Position numbers and translations under genes: made by a program
Source of the DNA: Novispirillum itersonii
GTDB taxonomy: Bacteria > Pseudomonadota > Alphaproteobacteria > Rhodospirillales > Rhodospirillaceae
Length of the DNA stretch: 64,000 bases
Direction of reading: 5' to 3'
NCBI RefSeq assembly: GCF_014205675.1
Contig: NZ_JACIIX010000006.1
Location: forward strand, 122,585 to 186,584
Notes under the pieces: model-generated
What the model was told of the DNA's origin: nothing
Databases searched by the model: none
Seen by the model: only the letters and a program-made list of their open reading frames with translations
Shown: positions 48,406-57,802 of the stretch, piece by piece
Position numbering within the stretch: position 1 is the first letter of the stretch
Layout of the letters: each line of letters opens with the position of its first letter

Positions 48406-48942
48406 TTACGGGGCCTCGGTAGCCTGTACGCATTGCCCTTCGACGGTGAAATCATCCGGGTTGTTCAGCGGGTCATCCCCGACCAGAATGCCGAGGGCGC
48501 GGAAAGCGCGGGGCACATCCGGGCGCATCTCATCATCATCGCCGTCAATCACCACCACCAGATCCGGCGGGCTGTCAGCCCGGGCGGCGGCGAAGGTGAA
48601 GGTCAGGGTGTCATCCCCGGCGACTGCGACCTGACCTTTGCGACGGTCCTGCCCGGCGGAGAAACTGCCATGCAGATGGTCTCCGCTGTCGGTCAGGCGG
48701 AAGCTGCGGTGACCGCTACCGGCGGCATCGTCCCACTGGCAGTCAAACGTCCGGGGGGCTGCGGGTGGCGTGGTCAGCGGGCCCAGAAGGTACACGCCGA
48801 TGCTGGCGGCCAGACCGGCCAGCAGTAACGGAATCATCGGGCCCTGCCGCCGCCATAGCACGACGCAGCCGGAAAGCAGGATGAGTGCGGCCAGACAGAG
48901 GGCCGGGATCATCAGGCCCGAAGGGATAAGGGTGACGGTCAC
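48406..48942 (-). CDS. Unknown membrane-anchored protein
   Basis: The frame gives about 178 residues from a GTG at 48942, or 168 from ATG 48912. It has two hydrophobic segments (MIPALCLAALILLSGCVVLW and IPLLLAGLAASIGVYLLGPL) and a soluble C-terminal part with alternating polar and beta-type residues, including VVVIDGDDDEMRPDVPRAF. I do not recognise the family. A longer upstream frame is proline- and arginine-rich and unlikely to be translated. Start and function are uncertain. Confidence 0.55.
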   Translation of the reverse strand: MTVTLIPSGLMIPALCLAALILLSGCVVLWRRQGPMIPLLLAGLAASIGVYLLGPLTTPPAAPRTFDCQWDDAAGSGHRSFRLTDSGDHLHGSFSAGQDRRKGQVAVAGDDTLTFTFAAARADSPPDLVVVIDGDDDEMRPDVPRAFRALGILVGDDPLNNPDDFTVEGQCVQATEAP

Positions 48943-49188
48943 GGTCAGCTCAGCTCCCCAGGTCGGACCGGTCGGGACAGAGGGGGCGGAAACGCCTGAC
49001 TCTGCCTTATACGCTTTGCATAAACCCCACTGGGGCCGGGGGCAACAGGGATTTAAGCGCCTGATGCACCGGTTCCGACCGGCTTCCGGCCTGTATGACC
49101 GGAGAGGCCGGGGCAGGGGGCCGGAAACAAAAAAGGCTGACGCTTTACAGCGACAGCCATTCAATGCAATACAGCCATTTTCTGAGGA

Positions 49189-49263
49189 TGGCTCCGGCGG
49201 TAGGATTCGAACCTACGACAACCCGATTAACAGTCGGGGGCTCTACCGCTGAGCTACGCCGGA
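49189..49263 (-). tRNA. tRNA-Asn (GTT)
   Basis: Minus-strand cloverleaf from tccggcg at 49263 to an encoded CCA at 49189-49191. The anticodon loop reads actGTTaat, the D-arm has tagctcagcggtaga and the T-arm has taggttcgaatccta. Acceptor stem pairs tccggcg with cgccgga. Confidence 0.95.
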
Positions 49264-49283
49264 ATATCCATCAGTTTCTCGGT

Positions 49284-49357
49284 TGGAGGCCGGGACCGGA
49301 ATCGAACCGGTATTCAAGGATTTGCAGTCCTCTGCATCACCACTCTGCCACCCGGCC
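49284..49357 (-). tRNA. tRNA-Cys (GCA)
   Basis: Minus-strand cloverleaf from ggccggg at 49357 to an encoded CCA at 49284-49286. The anticodon loop is actGCAaat, the T-arm is ccggttcgattccgg and the acceptor stem is ggccggg with cccggcc. It lies 20 bp upstream of tRNA-Asn and both may be one transcript. Confidence 0.95.
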
Positions 49358-49730
49358 TTGCACCGAGGACGCGGTTTATATCGCTGACCTCCGGGGCGGT
49401 CAACAGCTTTTTTACTGTTCTTTCAAATTCCTGCAAAATGCCTTTTCACGCCTGTCCTTCCCGGTGTGACGGGGCGGGGGATGGAGCCGGAGGGTGGATA
49501 GAGCCAGAGGGTGGATAGAGATTGTCAAGGGGAGGGCGGGGCGTTATAAAACCGCGCAGAGACCTGTTGCCGAAACGGGGTGTCTGGTGTCGCCTGTCGG
49601 CGGCCGCCGCCGGTGTCATCAGACAACCGGAGAGAGGGGCGGACCGTAAAGGCGTTCCGGGGAGCAATCCCCCGCCGTCATCTCCGTCGGCTCAACCACA
49701 TGATCTAAAGTGTTGCGAGAGGGGCCCCTC
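49358..49730. other. Gene-free region with a short tandem repeat
   Basis: The region upstream of the tRNA pair and the pcm-like gene lacks a convincing ORF. At 49484-49517 the 17-bp unit gagccggagggtggata occurs twice in a row with one difference. Promoters for the tRNAs (minus) and for the pcm-like gene (plus) must lie here. Confidence 0.6.
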
Positions 49731-50381
49731 ATGGATTTCGCTGCTGCCCGTCACAATATGGTGGAAGGTCAGATCCGCCCGAACGGTGTGACCGATACGG
49801 CTGTTCTTGCGGCGATGGCTGAAGTGCCGCGCGAGGATTATGTGCCGAAAGCCCTGCGCAGCATCGCCTATGCCGACGACGACCTGTCGGTCGGCAATGG
49901 CCGTGGCGTGATGGAGGCCATGGTTCTGGCCCGTCTGCTTCAGGCTGCTGAAATTGACCCGGATGATGTGGTGCTGGAAATCGCCACCGGCACCGGTTAC
50001 GCCACGGCGGTTCTGGCGAAGATTGCCAATACCGTGGTGTCCGTCGACAGCGATGCCGATTTCCGGGCGATGGCGATTTCTGCCGTCAGCAGCCATGGGC
50101 ACGACAACGCGGTGATCGTCGCCGGGGATCTGGAGGCCGGATATCCGGTGCAGGCCCCTTATAATGTCATCTTCATCAACGGTGCGGTTGAAGTGGTGCC
50201 GCAGGCCCTGCTGTCGCAGCTGACAGACGGTGGCCGATTGGTCGCGGTTGTCACCGGCGGTGGGCAGGGTGTTGCCACGGTTTATACCCGCAACGGCGAC
50301 AGTTTCGGGCACCGCAAGCTGTTTGATGCCAACATTCTGCCGCTGCCGGGCTTCCGCAAGCCGGCCGGTTTTGTGTTCTGA
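49731..50381 (+). CDS. Protein-L-isoaspartate O-methyltransferase-family protein, divergent
   Basis: This 216-residue protein starts at ATG 49731 (MDFAAARHNMVEGQIRPNGV). It has the SAM-binding motif VVLEIATGTGYATAVLAKIA near residue 80. In classical PCMTs the segment after GxG is TISQP; here it reads VGNGRGVMEAMVLARLLQ, so the isoaspartate-binding residues are not conserved and repair activity is doubtful. It sits before tolC, as in many alphaproteobacteria, which suggests an envelope-linked role. A terminator lies between it and tolC. Confidence 0.85.
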   Translation: MDFAAARHNMVEGQIRPNGVTDTAVLAAMAEVPREDYVPKALRSIAYADDDLSVGNGRGVMEAMVLARLLQAAEIDPDDVVLEIATGTGYATAVLAKIANTVVSVDSDADFRAMAISAVSSHGHDNAVIVAGDLEAGYPVQAPYNVIFINGAVEVVPQALLSQLTDGGRLVAVVTGGGQGVATVYTRNGDSFGHRKLFDANILPLPGFRKPAGFVF

Positions 50382-50413
50382 TCTGTTGCTGCCCCTGCGG
50401 GCGGCGACCGGAA

Positions 50414-50452
50414 GGCCCCTTCACCATCAGGTGGAGGGGCTTTTTGTTTTTT
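50414..50452 (+). terminator. Rho-independent terminator after the pcm-like gene
   Basis: Stem gccccttcacc with ggtggaggggc (one G-U pair), loop atca, followed by tttttgtttttt. A strong terminator that separates this gene from tolC. Confidence 0.9.
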
Positions 50453-50668
50453 GGCCGGATAATGATCAATCGGCGCTGAAGAATGACGCTTTTCTACTGC
50501 GCGTCCCTTCCGAATTGACATACTGACAGGCCTGCATCAAACTGAACTAATCAGTTTAGTTTTAGGTGCCCGTTGTGTGGCCCCTGCAACAGTCCCTTCC
50601 GGTTTCGCCACCGGATCCCGGAGTTTCGGGGATTTGATGTGGCGCCACTGCTTTACGACGGATTGACC

Positions 50669-52081
50669 ATGAAGAAGTCTGTGTCTCTGGCGCCTGCCTC
50701 CCTTGTGCTTGGGGCCCTCCTTCTGGCGGGAAGCGGCCTGCATACTCCGGCATTGGCATTAAATTTACAGGAGGCTCTGGCCTCAGCCTATCAGAATAAC
50801 CCGGAACTTCAGGCGGAGCGGGCCCGGCTCCGGGGCGTGGACGAATCGGTGCCACAGGCATTGTCCGGCTGGCGCCCGACGGTATCGCTGAGCGGTTCGG
50901 CCGGGTACAGCAACAGCAAATCCAATCTGCGCTTTCCGCAGGAGCAGCAGACGCATCCCCGTCAGACGGGCATGACGGTCTCGCAGCCGCTGTTCAACGG
51001 CTTCCGGACGGTGAACCAGACGGAGGCCGCGGAGAATCAGGTTCTGGCGGCGCGGGAGCAGTTGCGCGTGGTTGAGCAGCGCCTGTTCACCGCTGTGACC
51101 GAGGCCTATCTGAATGTGGTGCGCGATAAGGCTGAGGTGGAGCTGAAGGCGAACAACGAGCAGGTTCTTCAGCGTCAGCTGGCGGCAACGCGGGACCGGT
51201 TCCGGGTTGGGGAAATCACCCGGACCGATGTCAGTCAGGCCGAATCCCGGCTGGCCGGGGCAACGGCATCGCGGATTGCCGCCGAATCCCAGCTGTCCAC
51301 CAGCCGCGCCACGTTCGAGCGACTGGTCGGTCTGCCGCCGGAGCAGCTTCTGACACCGGCGGAGGTCACCGGCCTGCCGCCGTCGCTGAAGGAAACGGTT
51401 GCCCTTGCCACCACGGAGCAGCCAACGGTTCTGGCGGCGGAATATGCGGCGCGGGCGGCGGTCAATTCGGTTGATGCCGCCACCGGGGAGCTGTTACCGA
51501 CGGTGGCCTTGCAGGGGACAGCCTTCCGGAACTTTGATGATTCGTCGCAGGATTCGCGTTCCAACGGATATCAGGTGGTGGCGACGGTGTCGGTGCCGCT
51601 GTACGAGGCCGGGGGCACTTACTCCCGCATCCGAGAAGCCAAGCATACCGCCGGGCAGCGCCGCCTGATCGTGGAGCAGACCCGCCAGCAGTCCCGCGAA
51701 TCCGCCATTCAGGCGTGGGAGCAGCTTCAGGCGTCCCGCGCCCAGATCACCTCGCTGGAGGCGCAGGTCCGCGCCGCCACCGTCGCCCTCGAAGGGGTTG
51801 AACGTGAGGCGCAGGTTGGGGCCCGCACCGTTCTTGATGTTCTGGACGCGGAGCAGGAGCTTCTGGATGCCCGCGTCGGACTGGTCCGGGCGCAGCGGAC
51901 CGAGCGGGTTGCGGTCTATGCGGTTCTGGCGGCGGTCGGGCGGATGAATGCCCGCGATCTGTCCTTGCCGGTGGAGCTGTATGATCCGGTCGGGCATTAT
52001 GACGACGTCCGCGGCACGTGGTTCGGCTCCTCCGATGCGGCGGATCAGGACGGAGATCTGGCCCGTAAGGCCGCTCAGTAA
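50669..52081 (+). CDS. tolC: Outer-membrane efflux/secretion channel TolC
   Basis: This protein of about 470 residues has a signal peptide (MKKSVSLAPASLVLGALLLAGSG, cleaved after ALA) and the TolC repeat structure. The first repeat begins LNLQEALASAYQNNPELQAE and has VSQPLFNGFRTVNQT and VTEAYLNVVRDKAEVEL; the second ends with VGARTVLDVLDAEQELLDARV. ATG 50669 is chosen; the upstream extension contains no signal-like sequence. It is the trimeric exit duct for efflux pumps or type I secretion, and precedes popZ, as in Caulobacter relatives. Confidence 0.93.
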   Translation: MKKSVSLAPASLVLGALLLAGSGLHTPALALNLQEALASAYQNNPELQAERARLRGVDESVPQALSGWRPTVSLSGSAGYSNSKSNLRFPQEQQTHPRQTGMTVSQPLFNGFRTVNQTEAAENQVLAAREQLRVVEQRLFTAVTEAYLNVVRDKAEVELKANNEQVLQRQLAATRDRFRVGEITRTDVSQAESRLAGATASRIAAESQLSTSRATFERLVGLPPEQLLTPAEVTGLPPSLKETVALATTEQPTVLAAEYAARAAVNSVDAATGELLPTVALQGTAFRNFDDSSQDSRSNGYQVVATVSVPLYEAGGTYSRIREAKHTAGQRRLIVEQTRQQSRESAIQAWEQLQASRAQITSLEAQVRAATVALEGVEREAQVGARTVLDVLDAEQELLDARVGLVRAQRTERVAVYAVLAAVGRMNARDLSLPVELYDPVGHYDDVRGTWFGSSDAADQDGDLARKAAQ

Positions 52082-52119
52082 CAGAGTTTTCCTCCCGGCC
52101 CGGAGTGTAAGGGAATTGG

Positions 52120-52157
52120 CAGGCTGCGGGGGAAGCTCCCTTGCAGCCTGTTTCTTT
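52120..52157 (+). terminator. Terminator after tolC
   Basis: CAGGCTGC at 52120-52127 pairs with GCAGCCTG at 52143-52150, with a further short inner stem, followed by tttctttt. Confidence 0.75.
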
Positions 52158-52410
52158 TCCAGGTTTTCCGGCCGGGGCTTTCTGTGCTTGCTGGACAGAA
52201 TAACGGGGCTTTGCAACACTCCCCACTGCTGATATGTGTGCGCCATTGATCCGGGGCAGGGCGGGCCAAGCGGTATTTTCCGATGAATATCGATTGATCT
52301 TCCCTTGTTTGCAAAATGTTAAGGGTCGATGTTGTATCACTGCATTAGGTTAGTGTAGGTAAGGGGCGCCCGTGCCGCCCTGACAGGTCCGGCTGGGGGC
52401 GGAGTACGCC
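52158..52410. other. Upstream region of popZ
   Basis: The stretch 52260-52370 is AT-rich, with gatgttgtatcactgcattagg just before the gene. It probably contains the popZ promoter. No ORF or RNA gene is seen. Confidence 0.45.
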
Positions 52411-53070
52411 ATGGACGAGAAGAATCAGGAACCATCGATGGAGGACATCCTTGCCTCCATTCGTAAGATCCTGTCGGAGGATGAGGAAGAGCCTGCGGCC
52501 AAGGCCCCCGCGCCAGCGCCCAAGCCCGCCCCCATGCCCGAACCGGAGCCCGAGCCCGAACCGGCTTGGGACATGACTCCTGAACCCGAACCGGAACCGG
52601 AGCCTGAAGTCTCCTGGGACGATGCCCTGCAAGCGCAGGCGCTGGGTGAGGATGACGAGGAAGACGAAGTATTCGAGTTGACCGACTCGATGGTGGCTGA
52701 GGAAGAGGAGGAGCCGCTGCTGCTTCAGCCTGTTCCCGCGCCGCAGCCTATTGTTGAAGAAGTGGAAGACGAGTTGGAATCGATTTGGCGTCCGGAGCCT
52801 GTCGCCGCGCCGCTGGCGGTGGTGGACGAGGCGGAACGTCTGGTATCCCCGCCGACAGAGGCGAAATCCACCGCCGCGTTCTCTGAACTGGCCCTGATTG
52901 CCCGGGAACGGTCTCTGGGGGTTGGCAACGGGGGCCTGACCATTGAAGGTCTGGTCCGCGAGATGGTGCGCCCGCTGCTGACGGAATGGCTGGACAACCA
53001 TCTTCCCGATCTGGTGGAACGTCTGGTCCGTAAGGAAATTGAGCGTCTGGTTTCCGGTGGCGAGAAGTAA
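52411..53070 (+). CDS. popZ: Polar organizing protein PopZ (DUF2497)
   Basis: This 219-residue protein has the PopZ layout: a conserved N-terminal helix (PSMEDILASIRKILSEDEEE), a long acidic, proline-rich disordered middle with Pro-Glu repeats (about residues 30-75), and a C-terminal oligomerisation region (LTIEGLVREMVRPLLTEWLDNHLPDLVERLV near 170-215). In Caulobacter, PopZ forms the polar microdomain that tethers ParB-bound centromeres. Its location before valS is also as in Caulobacter. The middle region is longer than in Caulobacter PopZ (177 residues). Confidence 0.9.
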   Translation: MDEKNQEPSMEDILASIRKILSEDEEEPAAKAPAPAPKPAPMPEPEPEPEPAWDMTPEPEPEPEPEVSWDDALQAQALGEDDEEDEVFELTDSMVAEEEEEPLLLQPVPAPQPIVEEVEDELESIWRPEPVAAPLAVVDEAERLVSPPTEAKSTAAFSELALIARERSLGVGNGGLTIEGLVREMVRPLLTEWLDNHLPDLVERLVRKEIERLVSGGEK

Positions 53071-53099
53071 GCGCTGCCACTGATCGGATGACTGACAGT

Positions 53100-53142
53100 G
53101 CAAGGCCGCCGGGGACCGAAAAGCCCCGGCGGCCTTGCTTTT
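53100..53142 (+). terminator. Terminator between popZ and valS
   Basis: A 15-bp stem (gcaaggccgccgggg at 53100-53114 with ccccggcggccttgc at 53124-53138), a 9-nt loop and tttt. It ends popZ, so valS has its own promoter. Confidence 0.88.
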
Positions 53143-53322
53143 GGTCCGCCCCCGCAGCGGCCTTCTGCCGGGAAGAAGGGAGCGGCCTTCTTTTTTCCTG
53201 TTTAGCGGTTTGGTTTTTTGCCGCCGTTGGGTATTCTGCGCCCCTTCTTCCGGCGAATCCGGGCCTGTGCCCGGTGCCGGAAGAAAACCGTATTCGTTTA
53301 AAGACTGTGGAAGTCAGGAATC

Positions 53323-56043
53323 ATGCTCGACAAGACTTATAACCCTGCTGACGTTGAAGAACGGCTTTACAAGCAGTGGGAGGAGACGGGTGTATTCCGC
53401 TCCGACGTCGGGTCGGGCGATGTACCCTACACCATCATGATGCCGCCCCCGAACGTGACGGGGAACCTGCACATGGGCCACGCCCTGACCTTCACGCTTC
53501 AGGATGTGCTGATCCGCTATGCCCGCATGAGCGGCAAGGATGCCCTGTGGCAGCCGGGCACCGACCATGCCGGGATCGCCACCCAGATGGTGGTGGAACG
53601 CAATCTGGAGAAAGAAGGCGTCACCCGCCACGATCTCGGCCGCTCCGCCTTCATCGATAAGGTGTGGGAGTGGAAAGAGCAGTCCGGTGGGGCGATCACC
53701 CGCCAGCTGCGCCGCCTTGGCGCATCGCCGGACTGGGAGCGGGAACGCTTCACCATGGATGAAGGCCTTTCGAAGGCCGTCCGCACCATTTTCGTCAGGC
53801 TGCACAAGGATGGCCTGATCTACCGCGACAAGCGGCTGGTCAACTGGGACCCGAAGCTGCACACCGCCATTTCCGATCTGGAAGTGGAGCAGCGCGAAGT
53901 GAAGGGCAAGATGTGGTATCTGCGCTATCCGGTGGATGGCATGGCCGATACCTACGTCATTGTCGGCACCACCCGCCCGGAGACCATGCTGGGCGACACC
54001 GGTGTTGCCGTCCATCCGGACGACGAGCGCTACAAGGACCTGATCGGTAAGACGGTGCGTCTGCCGATCACCGGCCGCCTGATCCCGATTGTCGCTGATG
54101 AGTATGCTGACCCGGAAAAGGGCTCCGGCGCGGTGAAAATCACCCCGGCGCATGACTTTAACGACTTTGAAGTCGGCAAGCGTGCCGGTCTGGAAGTGAT
54201 TAACGTTCTTGATCTGAACGCGAAGATTCTGGCCGAACCGACCCCGCTGCTGAAGTTTGACGGCAACCACGCCCGCCCGGTGAAGGCCGCCGACGGCACC
54301 CCGGTGCTGCTGGATCTGCCGGAAGAATTCCGTGGCCTTGACCGCTTCGTCGCCCGCGAGAAGGTTGTCGCCTTCTTCGAAGAAAACGGTCTGCTGGAAA
54401 AGATCGACGAAAACCCGATGACGGTGCCCTACGGCGACCGTTCCGGCGTGGTGATTGAGCCGTGGCTGACCGACCAGTGGTTCGTCGATGCCCCGGCGCT
54501 GGCCCGCAAGCCGATTGAGGCGGTGGAAACCGGCAAGACCGTTTTCGTGCCGAAGCAGTGGGAAAACACCTTCTTCGACTGGATGCGCAACATTCAGCCG
54601 TGGTGTGTGTCCCGGCAGATCTGGTGGGGCCATCAGATTCCGGCGTGGTTCGGCCCGGATGGGCATCCGTTTGTTGAAATGACCGAGGAAGAGGCTCAGG
54701 CTGCCGCTGAAAAGCACTATGGTCAGGCCACCGAACTGAAGCGGGATCCGGACGTGCTGGACACGTGGTTCAGCTCCGGCCTGTGGCCGTTCTCCACTCT
54801 CGGCTGGCCGGACAAGACCCCGGAACTGGCCCGCTATTACCCGACCGATGTTCTGGTCACCGGCTTTGACATCATCTTCTTCTGGGTGGCCCGGATGATG
54901 ATGTTCGGCCTGTATGCCATGGATGAGGTGCCGTTCCGCACCGTTTACATCCATGCTCTGGTCCGCGATGAAAAGGGCCAGAAGATGTCGAAGTCGAAGG
55001 GCAACGTCATCGATCCGCTCGACCTGATCGGTCAGTATGGCACCGATGCCCTGCGCTTCACCCTTGCCGCCATGGCGGCGCAGGGCCGCGACATTAAGAT
55101 GAGCGAACAGCGCGTCGCCGGGTATCGCAACTTCGCCACCAAGCTGTGGAATGCCACCCGCTTCTGCCAGATGAACGAATGCGTGGTGCAGCCGGGCTTT
55201 GACCCGAAGGCCGTGACGACCACCCTGAACCGGTGGATCATCGCCAAGACCGCTGACTGTGTCGCCAAGGTGCGCGAGGCGCTGGACGGCTATCGCTTCA
55301 ACGATGCCGCCAATGCCGCCTATCACTTCACCTGGGGCAGCTTCTGCGACTGGTATCTGGAATTCGCCAAGCCGGTGTTTAACGGCGAGGACGCGGTCGC
55401 CAAGGCCGAAACCCGCGCCACCGCAGCGTGGGTGCTGGACCAGATCCTGATCGTGCTGCATCCGTTCATGCCCTACATCACCGAAGAGCTGTGGGGCAAG
55501 CTGGCGGAGCGGCCGCAGGCCCTGATCTCGACCAGGCTGCCGGATTACAGCGGCCTTGAAAACGCCGAGGCGCTGGCGGAAATGGACTGGGTGGTGGAGG
55601 CCATTTCGGCGATCCGCTCGGTGCGGGCGGAAATGAACGTGCCGCCGTCGGTGCGGATGCCGCTGCTGCTGAAGGGGGCAGAGGCCGTTACCCTGTCGCG
55701 GCTGGAAACCCACCGCCCGCTGCTGCTGACGCTGGCGCGTCTGGACAGCGTTGATGTGGTGGCGGCGGAGACTGCCGTTGCCAATGCGGCGCAGATTGTG
55801 CTGGGCGAAGCCACCGCCATGCTGCCGCTGGAAGGCATCATTGATATCGCCGCCGAAAAGGCCCGCCTGACCAAGGAAATCGGCAAGCTCGACAGTGAGA
55901 TCAAGAAGCTGGCCTCCAAGCTTGGCAACGAAGCCTTTGTCGCCAAGGCCAAGCCGGAAGTGGTGGAAGAGCAGCGGGAACGTCTGGCCGAGTTTGAGGC
56001 CACCCGCGCCAAGCTGGCTGACGCCCTCAGCCGTCTGGCGTAA
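53323..56043 (+). CDS. valS: Valine-tRNA ligase
   Basis: This 906-residue class I aminoacyl-tRNA synthetase has the HIGH-type motif [15 protein letters not shown] near residue 45, an editing domain (about 190-340), and [14 protein letters not shown] near 560. The tRNA-binding helical domain and C-terminal coiled coil (about 840-906, with [19 protein letters not shown]-type repeats) follow. Length and layout are normal. The ATG is about 180 bp after the popZ terminator, and an unrelated small membrane-protein gene follows. Confidence 0.97.
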   Translation: MLDKTYNPADVEERLYKQWEETGVFRSDVGSGDVPYTIMMPPPNVTGNLHMGHALTFTLQDVLIRYARMSGKDALWQPGTDHAGIATQMVVERNLEKEGVTRHDLGRSAFIDKVWEWKEQSGGAITRQLRRLGASPDWERERFTMDEGLSKAVRTIFVRLHKDGLIYRDKRLVNWDPKLHTAISDLEVEQREVKGKMWYLRYPVDGMADTYVIVGTTRPETMLGDTGVAVHPDDERYKDLIGKTVRLPITGRLIPIVADEYADPEKGSGAVKITPAHDFNDFEVGKRAGLEVINVLDLNAKILAEPTPLLKFDGNHARPVKAADGTPVLLDLPEEFRGLDRFVAREKVVAFFEENGLLEKIDENPMTVPYGDRSGVVIEPWLTDQWFVDAPALARKPIEAVETGKTVFVPKQWENTFFDWMRNIQPWCVSRQIWWGHQIPAWFGPDGHPFVEMTEEEAQAAAEKHYGQATELKRDPDVLDTWFSSGLWPFSTLGWPDKTPELARYYPTDVLVTGFDIIFFWVARMMMFGLYAMDEVPFRTVYIHALVRDEKGQKMSKSKGNVIDPLDLIGQYGTDALRFTLAAMAAQGRDIKMSEQRVAGYRNFATKLWNATRFCQMNECVVQPGFDPKAVTTTLNRWIIAKTADCVAKVREALDGYRFNDAANAAYHFTWGSFCDWYLEFAKPVFNGEDAVAKAETRATAAWVLDQILIVLHPFMPYITEELWGKLAERPQALISTRLPDYSGLENAEALAEMDWVVEAISAIRSVRAEMNVPPSVRMPLLLKGAEAVTLSRLETHRPLLLTLARLDSVDVVAAETAVANAAQIVLGEATAMLPLEGIIDIAAEKARLTKEIGKLDSEIKKLASKLGNEAFVAKAKPEVVEEQRERLAEFEATRAKLADALSRLA

Positions 56044-56058
56044 GGAAGGCGGGAGCCG

Positions 56059-56682
56059 ATGGCCCGTCCACCCTCTCCGCCATCAACCGGGGGGCCGGTA
56101 TCGCGCCGGCCCCACCAGCTGCCGCCCCCACAGCCGGGTCGGCAACCGGGCCGGTCTGCCCGGGTGGATGCTGCTGATGATGATGACGAGATCGGAACCC
56201 CGGAGGAAAAGGCCGAAGTGATCGTGCTGAAGCTGGAACGCTTCATCCGCGATAACCGTACGCTGGCCAAAGGGGTTTCCTTCCGGAAGTGGCAGGAACT
56301 GGCGAAACTGGAAATCGCGGCGGCCATCCGCTCCAAGGAAGTTCTACGCGATCTGGAAAGCCGGGCGCTGGACCGGGCAATGATCGTGCTGGGGGTTGGT
56401 CTGGCCACGGTTGGCATCTGGGGCAGCCTGCTGGCCATGGATGCGGCCCCCAACCGGATTATTGCCGGGACCCTGACCTTCATCGGCGGCATGGTGCTGC
56501 TGTGGATTGCCGGAGCCCTTGGTCTGAAGTCACCGGTCCGGCGGTTTCAGGCCAACCGCCGCCGCAGCCACATGAAAAAAGTCCGCGCCCTGCATGCCGA
56601 GGTGCTGGCGCTGGAAAGTTACCTCAAGAAGCGCAAAAAGCAGCTTGAGGAAGAGATCGAGGATATGGGCGAGGACGCCTGA
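56059..56682 (+). CDS. Small two-helix membrane protein with coiled coil, unknown function
   Basis: This 207-residue protein has a disordered Pro/Arg-rich start (residues 1-40), an acidic stretch (DDDDE), a helical region, two transmembrane helices (about 105-125, MIVLGVGLATVGIWGSLLA, and 130-152, IIAGTLTFIGGMVLLWIAGA), and a lysine/glutamate-rich C-terminal coiled coil (SYLKKRKKQLEEEIEDM). I do not recognise the family. A ribosome site (ggaaggcgggag) precedes the ATG 15 bp after valS, so it may be co-transcribed with valS. Confidence 0.75.
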   Translation: MARPPSPPSTGGPVSRRPHQLPPPQPGRQPGRSARVDAADDDDEIGTPEEKAEVIVLKLERFIRDNRTLAKGVSFRKWQELAKLEIAAAIRSKEVLRDLESRALDRAMIVLGVGLATVGIWGSLLAMDAAPNRIIAGTLTFIGGMVLLWIAGALGLKSPVRRFQANRRRSHMKKVRALHAEVLALESYLKKRKKQLEEEIEDMGEDA

Positions 56683-56701
56683 TCCCATGCTGTGCAGTCT
56701 G

Positions 56702-56735
56702 ATGGCCGGGCCGGGAGCCCGGCCATTCTTCCTTT
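56702..56735 (+). terminator. Terminator after the small membrane protein
   Basis: ATGGCCGGGC at 56702-56711 and GCCCGGCCAT at 56717-56726 form a 10-bp stem with a 5-nt loop, followed by tcttcctttc. Confidence 0.7.
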
Positions 56736-56760
56736 CCCCCTGAAAAACAGAAGAGTCCCC

Positions 56761-57657
56761 GTGCTTTATATTTCCTTTGAACAGGCGTGGCAGGTGTATC
56801 TGGATGCCGCCGCGCGCCTTCCCACCGCTCCGGCACCGGTCCCGCCGCGTCGGGTCACTGGCCTTGCCGAAGTGGTCGCGGGCTATGATCTGGTGGTGTT
56901 TGACGCCTATGGGGTACTGCACATCGGCGGCCCGGCTTTCCCGGAGTCCCTGACGGCGCTGGCGGCGCTGCGGGCCAGTGGCAAGCCGCTGTGCGTGGTC
57001 ACCAATGATGTGACGCATGAGCCCCACAGCGTTGCGGAGCGTCTGCGGCAGCGCGGGTATGACATCCGGGATGAGGAGATCATCAGCGGCCGGTCTCTGC
57101 TGCCGGAAATTCTCGCCCCGTGGGCCGGGCGGCGAACCGGGGTAATTGCCTCTCACCCCGAAGACCTGCGGGACCGTTATCCGGATCTGGTCCCGCTGAC
57201 CGACGATCCGGCGACATGGTCCGGGGTGGACAGCCTTGTGTTCGTGGACTGCAATTTTTGGGAAGAGACCCATCAGGCGACCTTTTTCGCCGAGCTGCGG
57301 CGACAGCCCCGGCCGATGATTGTCTGCAACCCGGATGTCGGATGCCCCTACGGCGAGCGGATCTCCGCCGAGCCGGGATACTTTGCCCATCTGGCGGCGG
57401 CGGAGGGGCTGACGGAGGTGACGTTCCTCGGCAAGCCGTTCCTGCCGGTGTATCAGCGGGTTCTGGCGGCGTTTCCGCAGATTGCCCCGGACCGGATGCT
57501 GATGGTGGGGGACAGTCCGCATACCGATATCCTCGGCGGCCGTGGTGCGGGCATGGATTGCCTGCTGCTGGAATGGGGCTTCCTGTCGGGGCAGGACAGT
57601 GCCGCCCGTTTCGCCGAAGCGGGACTTTTTCCTAATTTTGTTGCGCCAAGCCTGTAA
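56761..57657 (+). CDS. HAD-superfamily hydrolase, subfamily IIA
   Basis: This protein of about 298 residues belongs to the NagD/4-nitrophenylphosphatase-like HAD group. The nucleophile motif is VVFDAYGVLHIG, motif II is CVVTNDVTHEP, and the C-terminal motif is MLMVGDSPHTDILGGRGAGM. The start is taken as GTG 56761, just after a purine-rich stretch; the longer frame reads through the preceding terminator hairpin. The substrate is a small phosphoester, not assignable. Confidence 0.88.
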   Translation: MLYISFEQAWQVYLDAAARLPTAPAPVPPRRVTGLAEVVAGYDLVVFDAYGVLHIGGPAFPESLTALAALRASGKPLCVVTNDVTHEPHSVAERLRQRGYDIRDEEIISGRSLLPEILAPWAGRRTGVIASHPEDLRDRYPDLVPLTDDPATWSGVDSLVFVDCNFWEETHQATFFAELRRQPRPMIVCNPDVGCPYGERISAEPGYFAHLAAAEGLTEVTFLGKPFLPVYQRVLAAFPQIAPDRMLMVGDSPHTDILGGRGAGMDCLLLEWGFLSGQDSAARFAEAGLFPNFVAPSL

Positions 57658-57703
57658 GGCCGCATTACTTTCTTGCAACGGGCGGCGGGAATTCGTACAT
57701 CTA

Positions 57704-57734
57704 AGGGCCACCCTGACCGCAGGGTGGCCTTTTT
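57704..57734 (+). terminator. Terminator after the HAD gene
   Basis: GGCCACCCT and AGGGTGGCC (57706-57714 with 57721-57729), 6-nt loop, then a T-run. Confidence 0.9.
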
Positions 57735-57802
57735 CGTCAGTCCGGCCGGTTTCTTTCTTTCCGCCCGGAGACAGCCCGTTCCACGCAGTGTGAGGACTCC
57801 CG

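Noticed and set aside
49189-49357. tRNA pair as a site of an integrated element
   Set aside because: No integrase, direct repeat of the tRNA 3' end or foreign genes follow.
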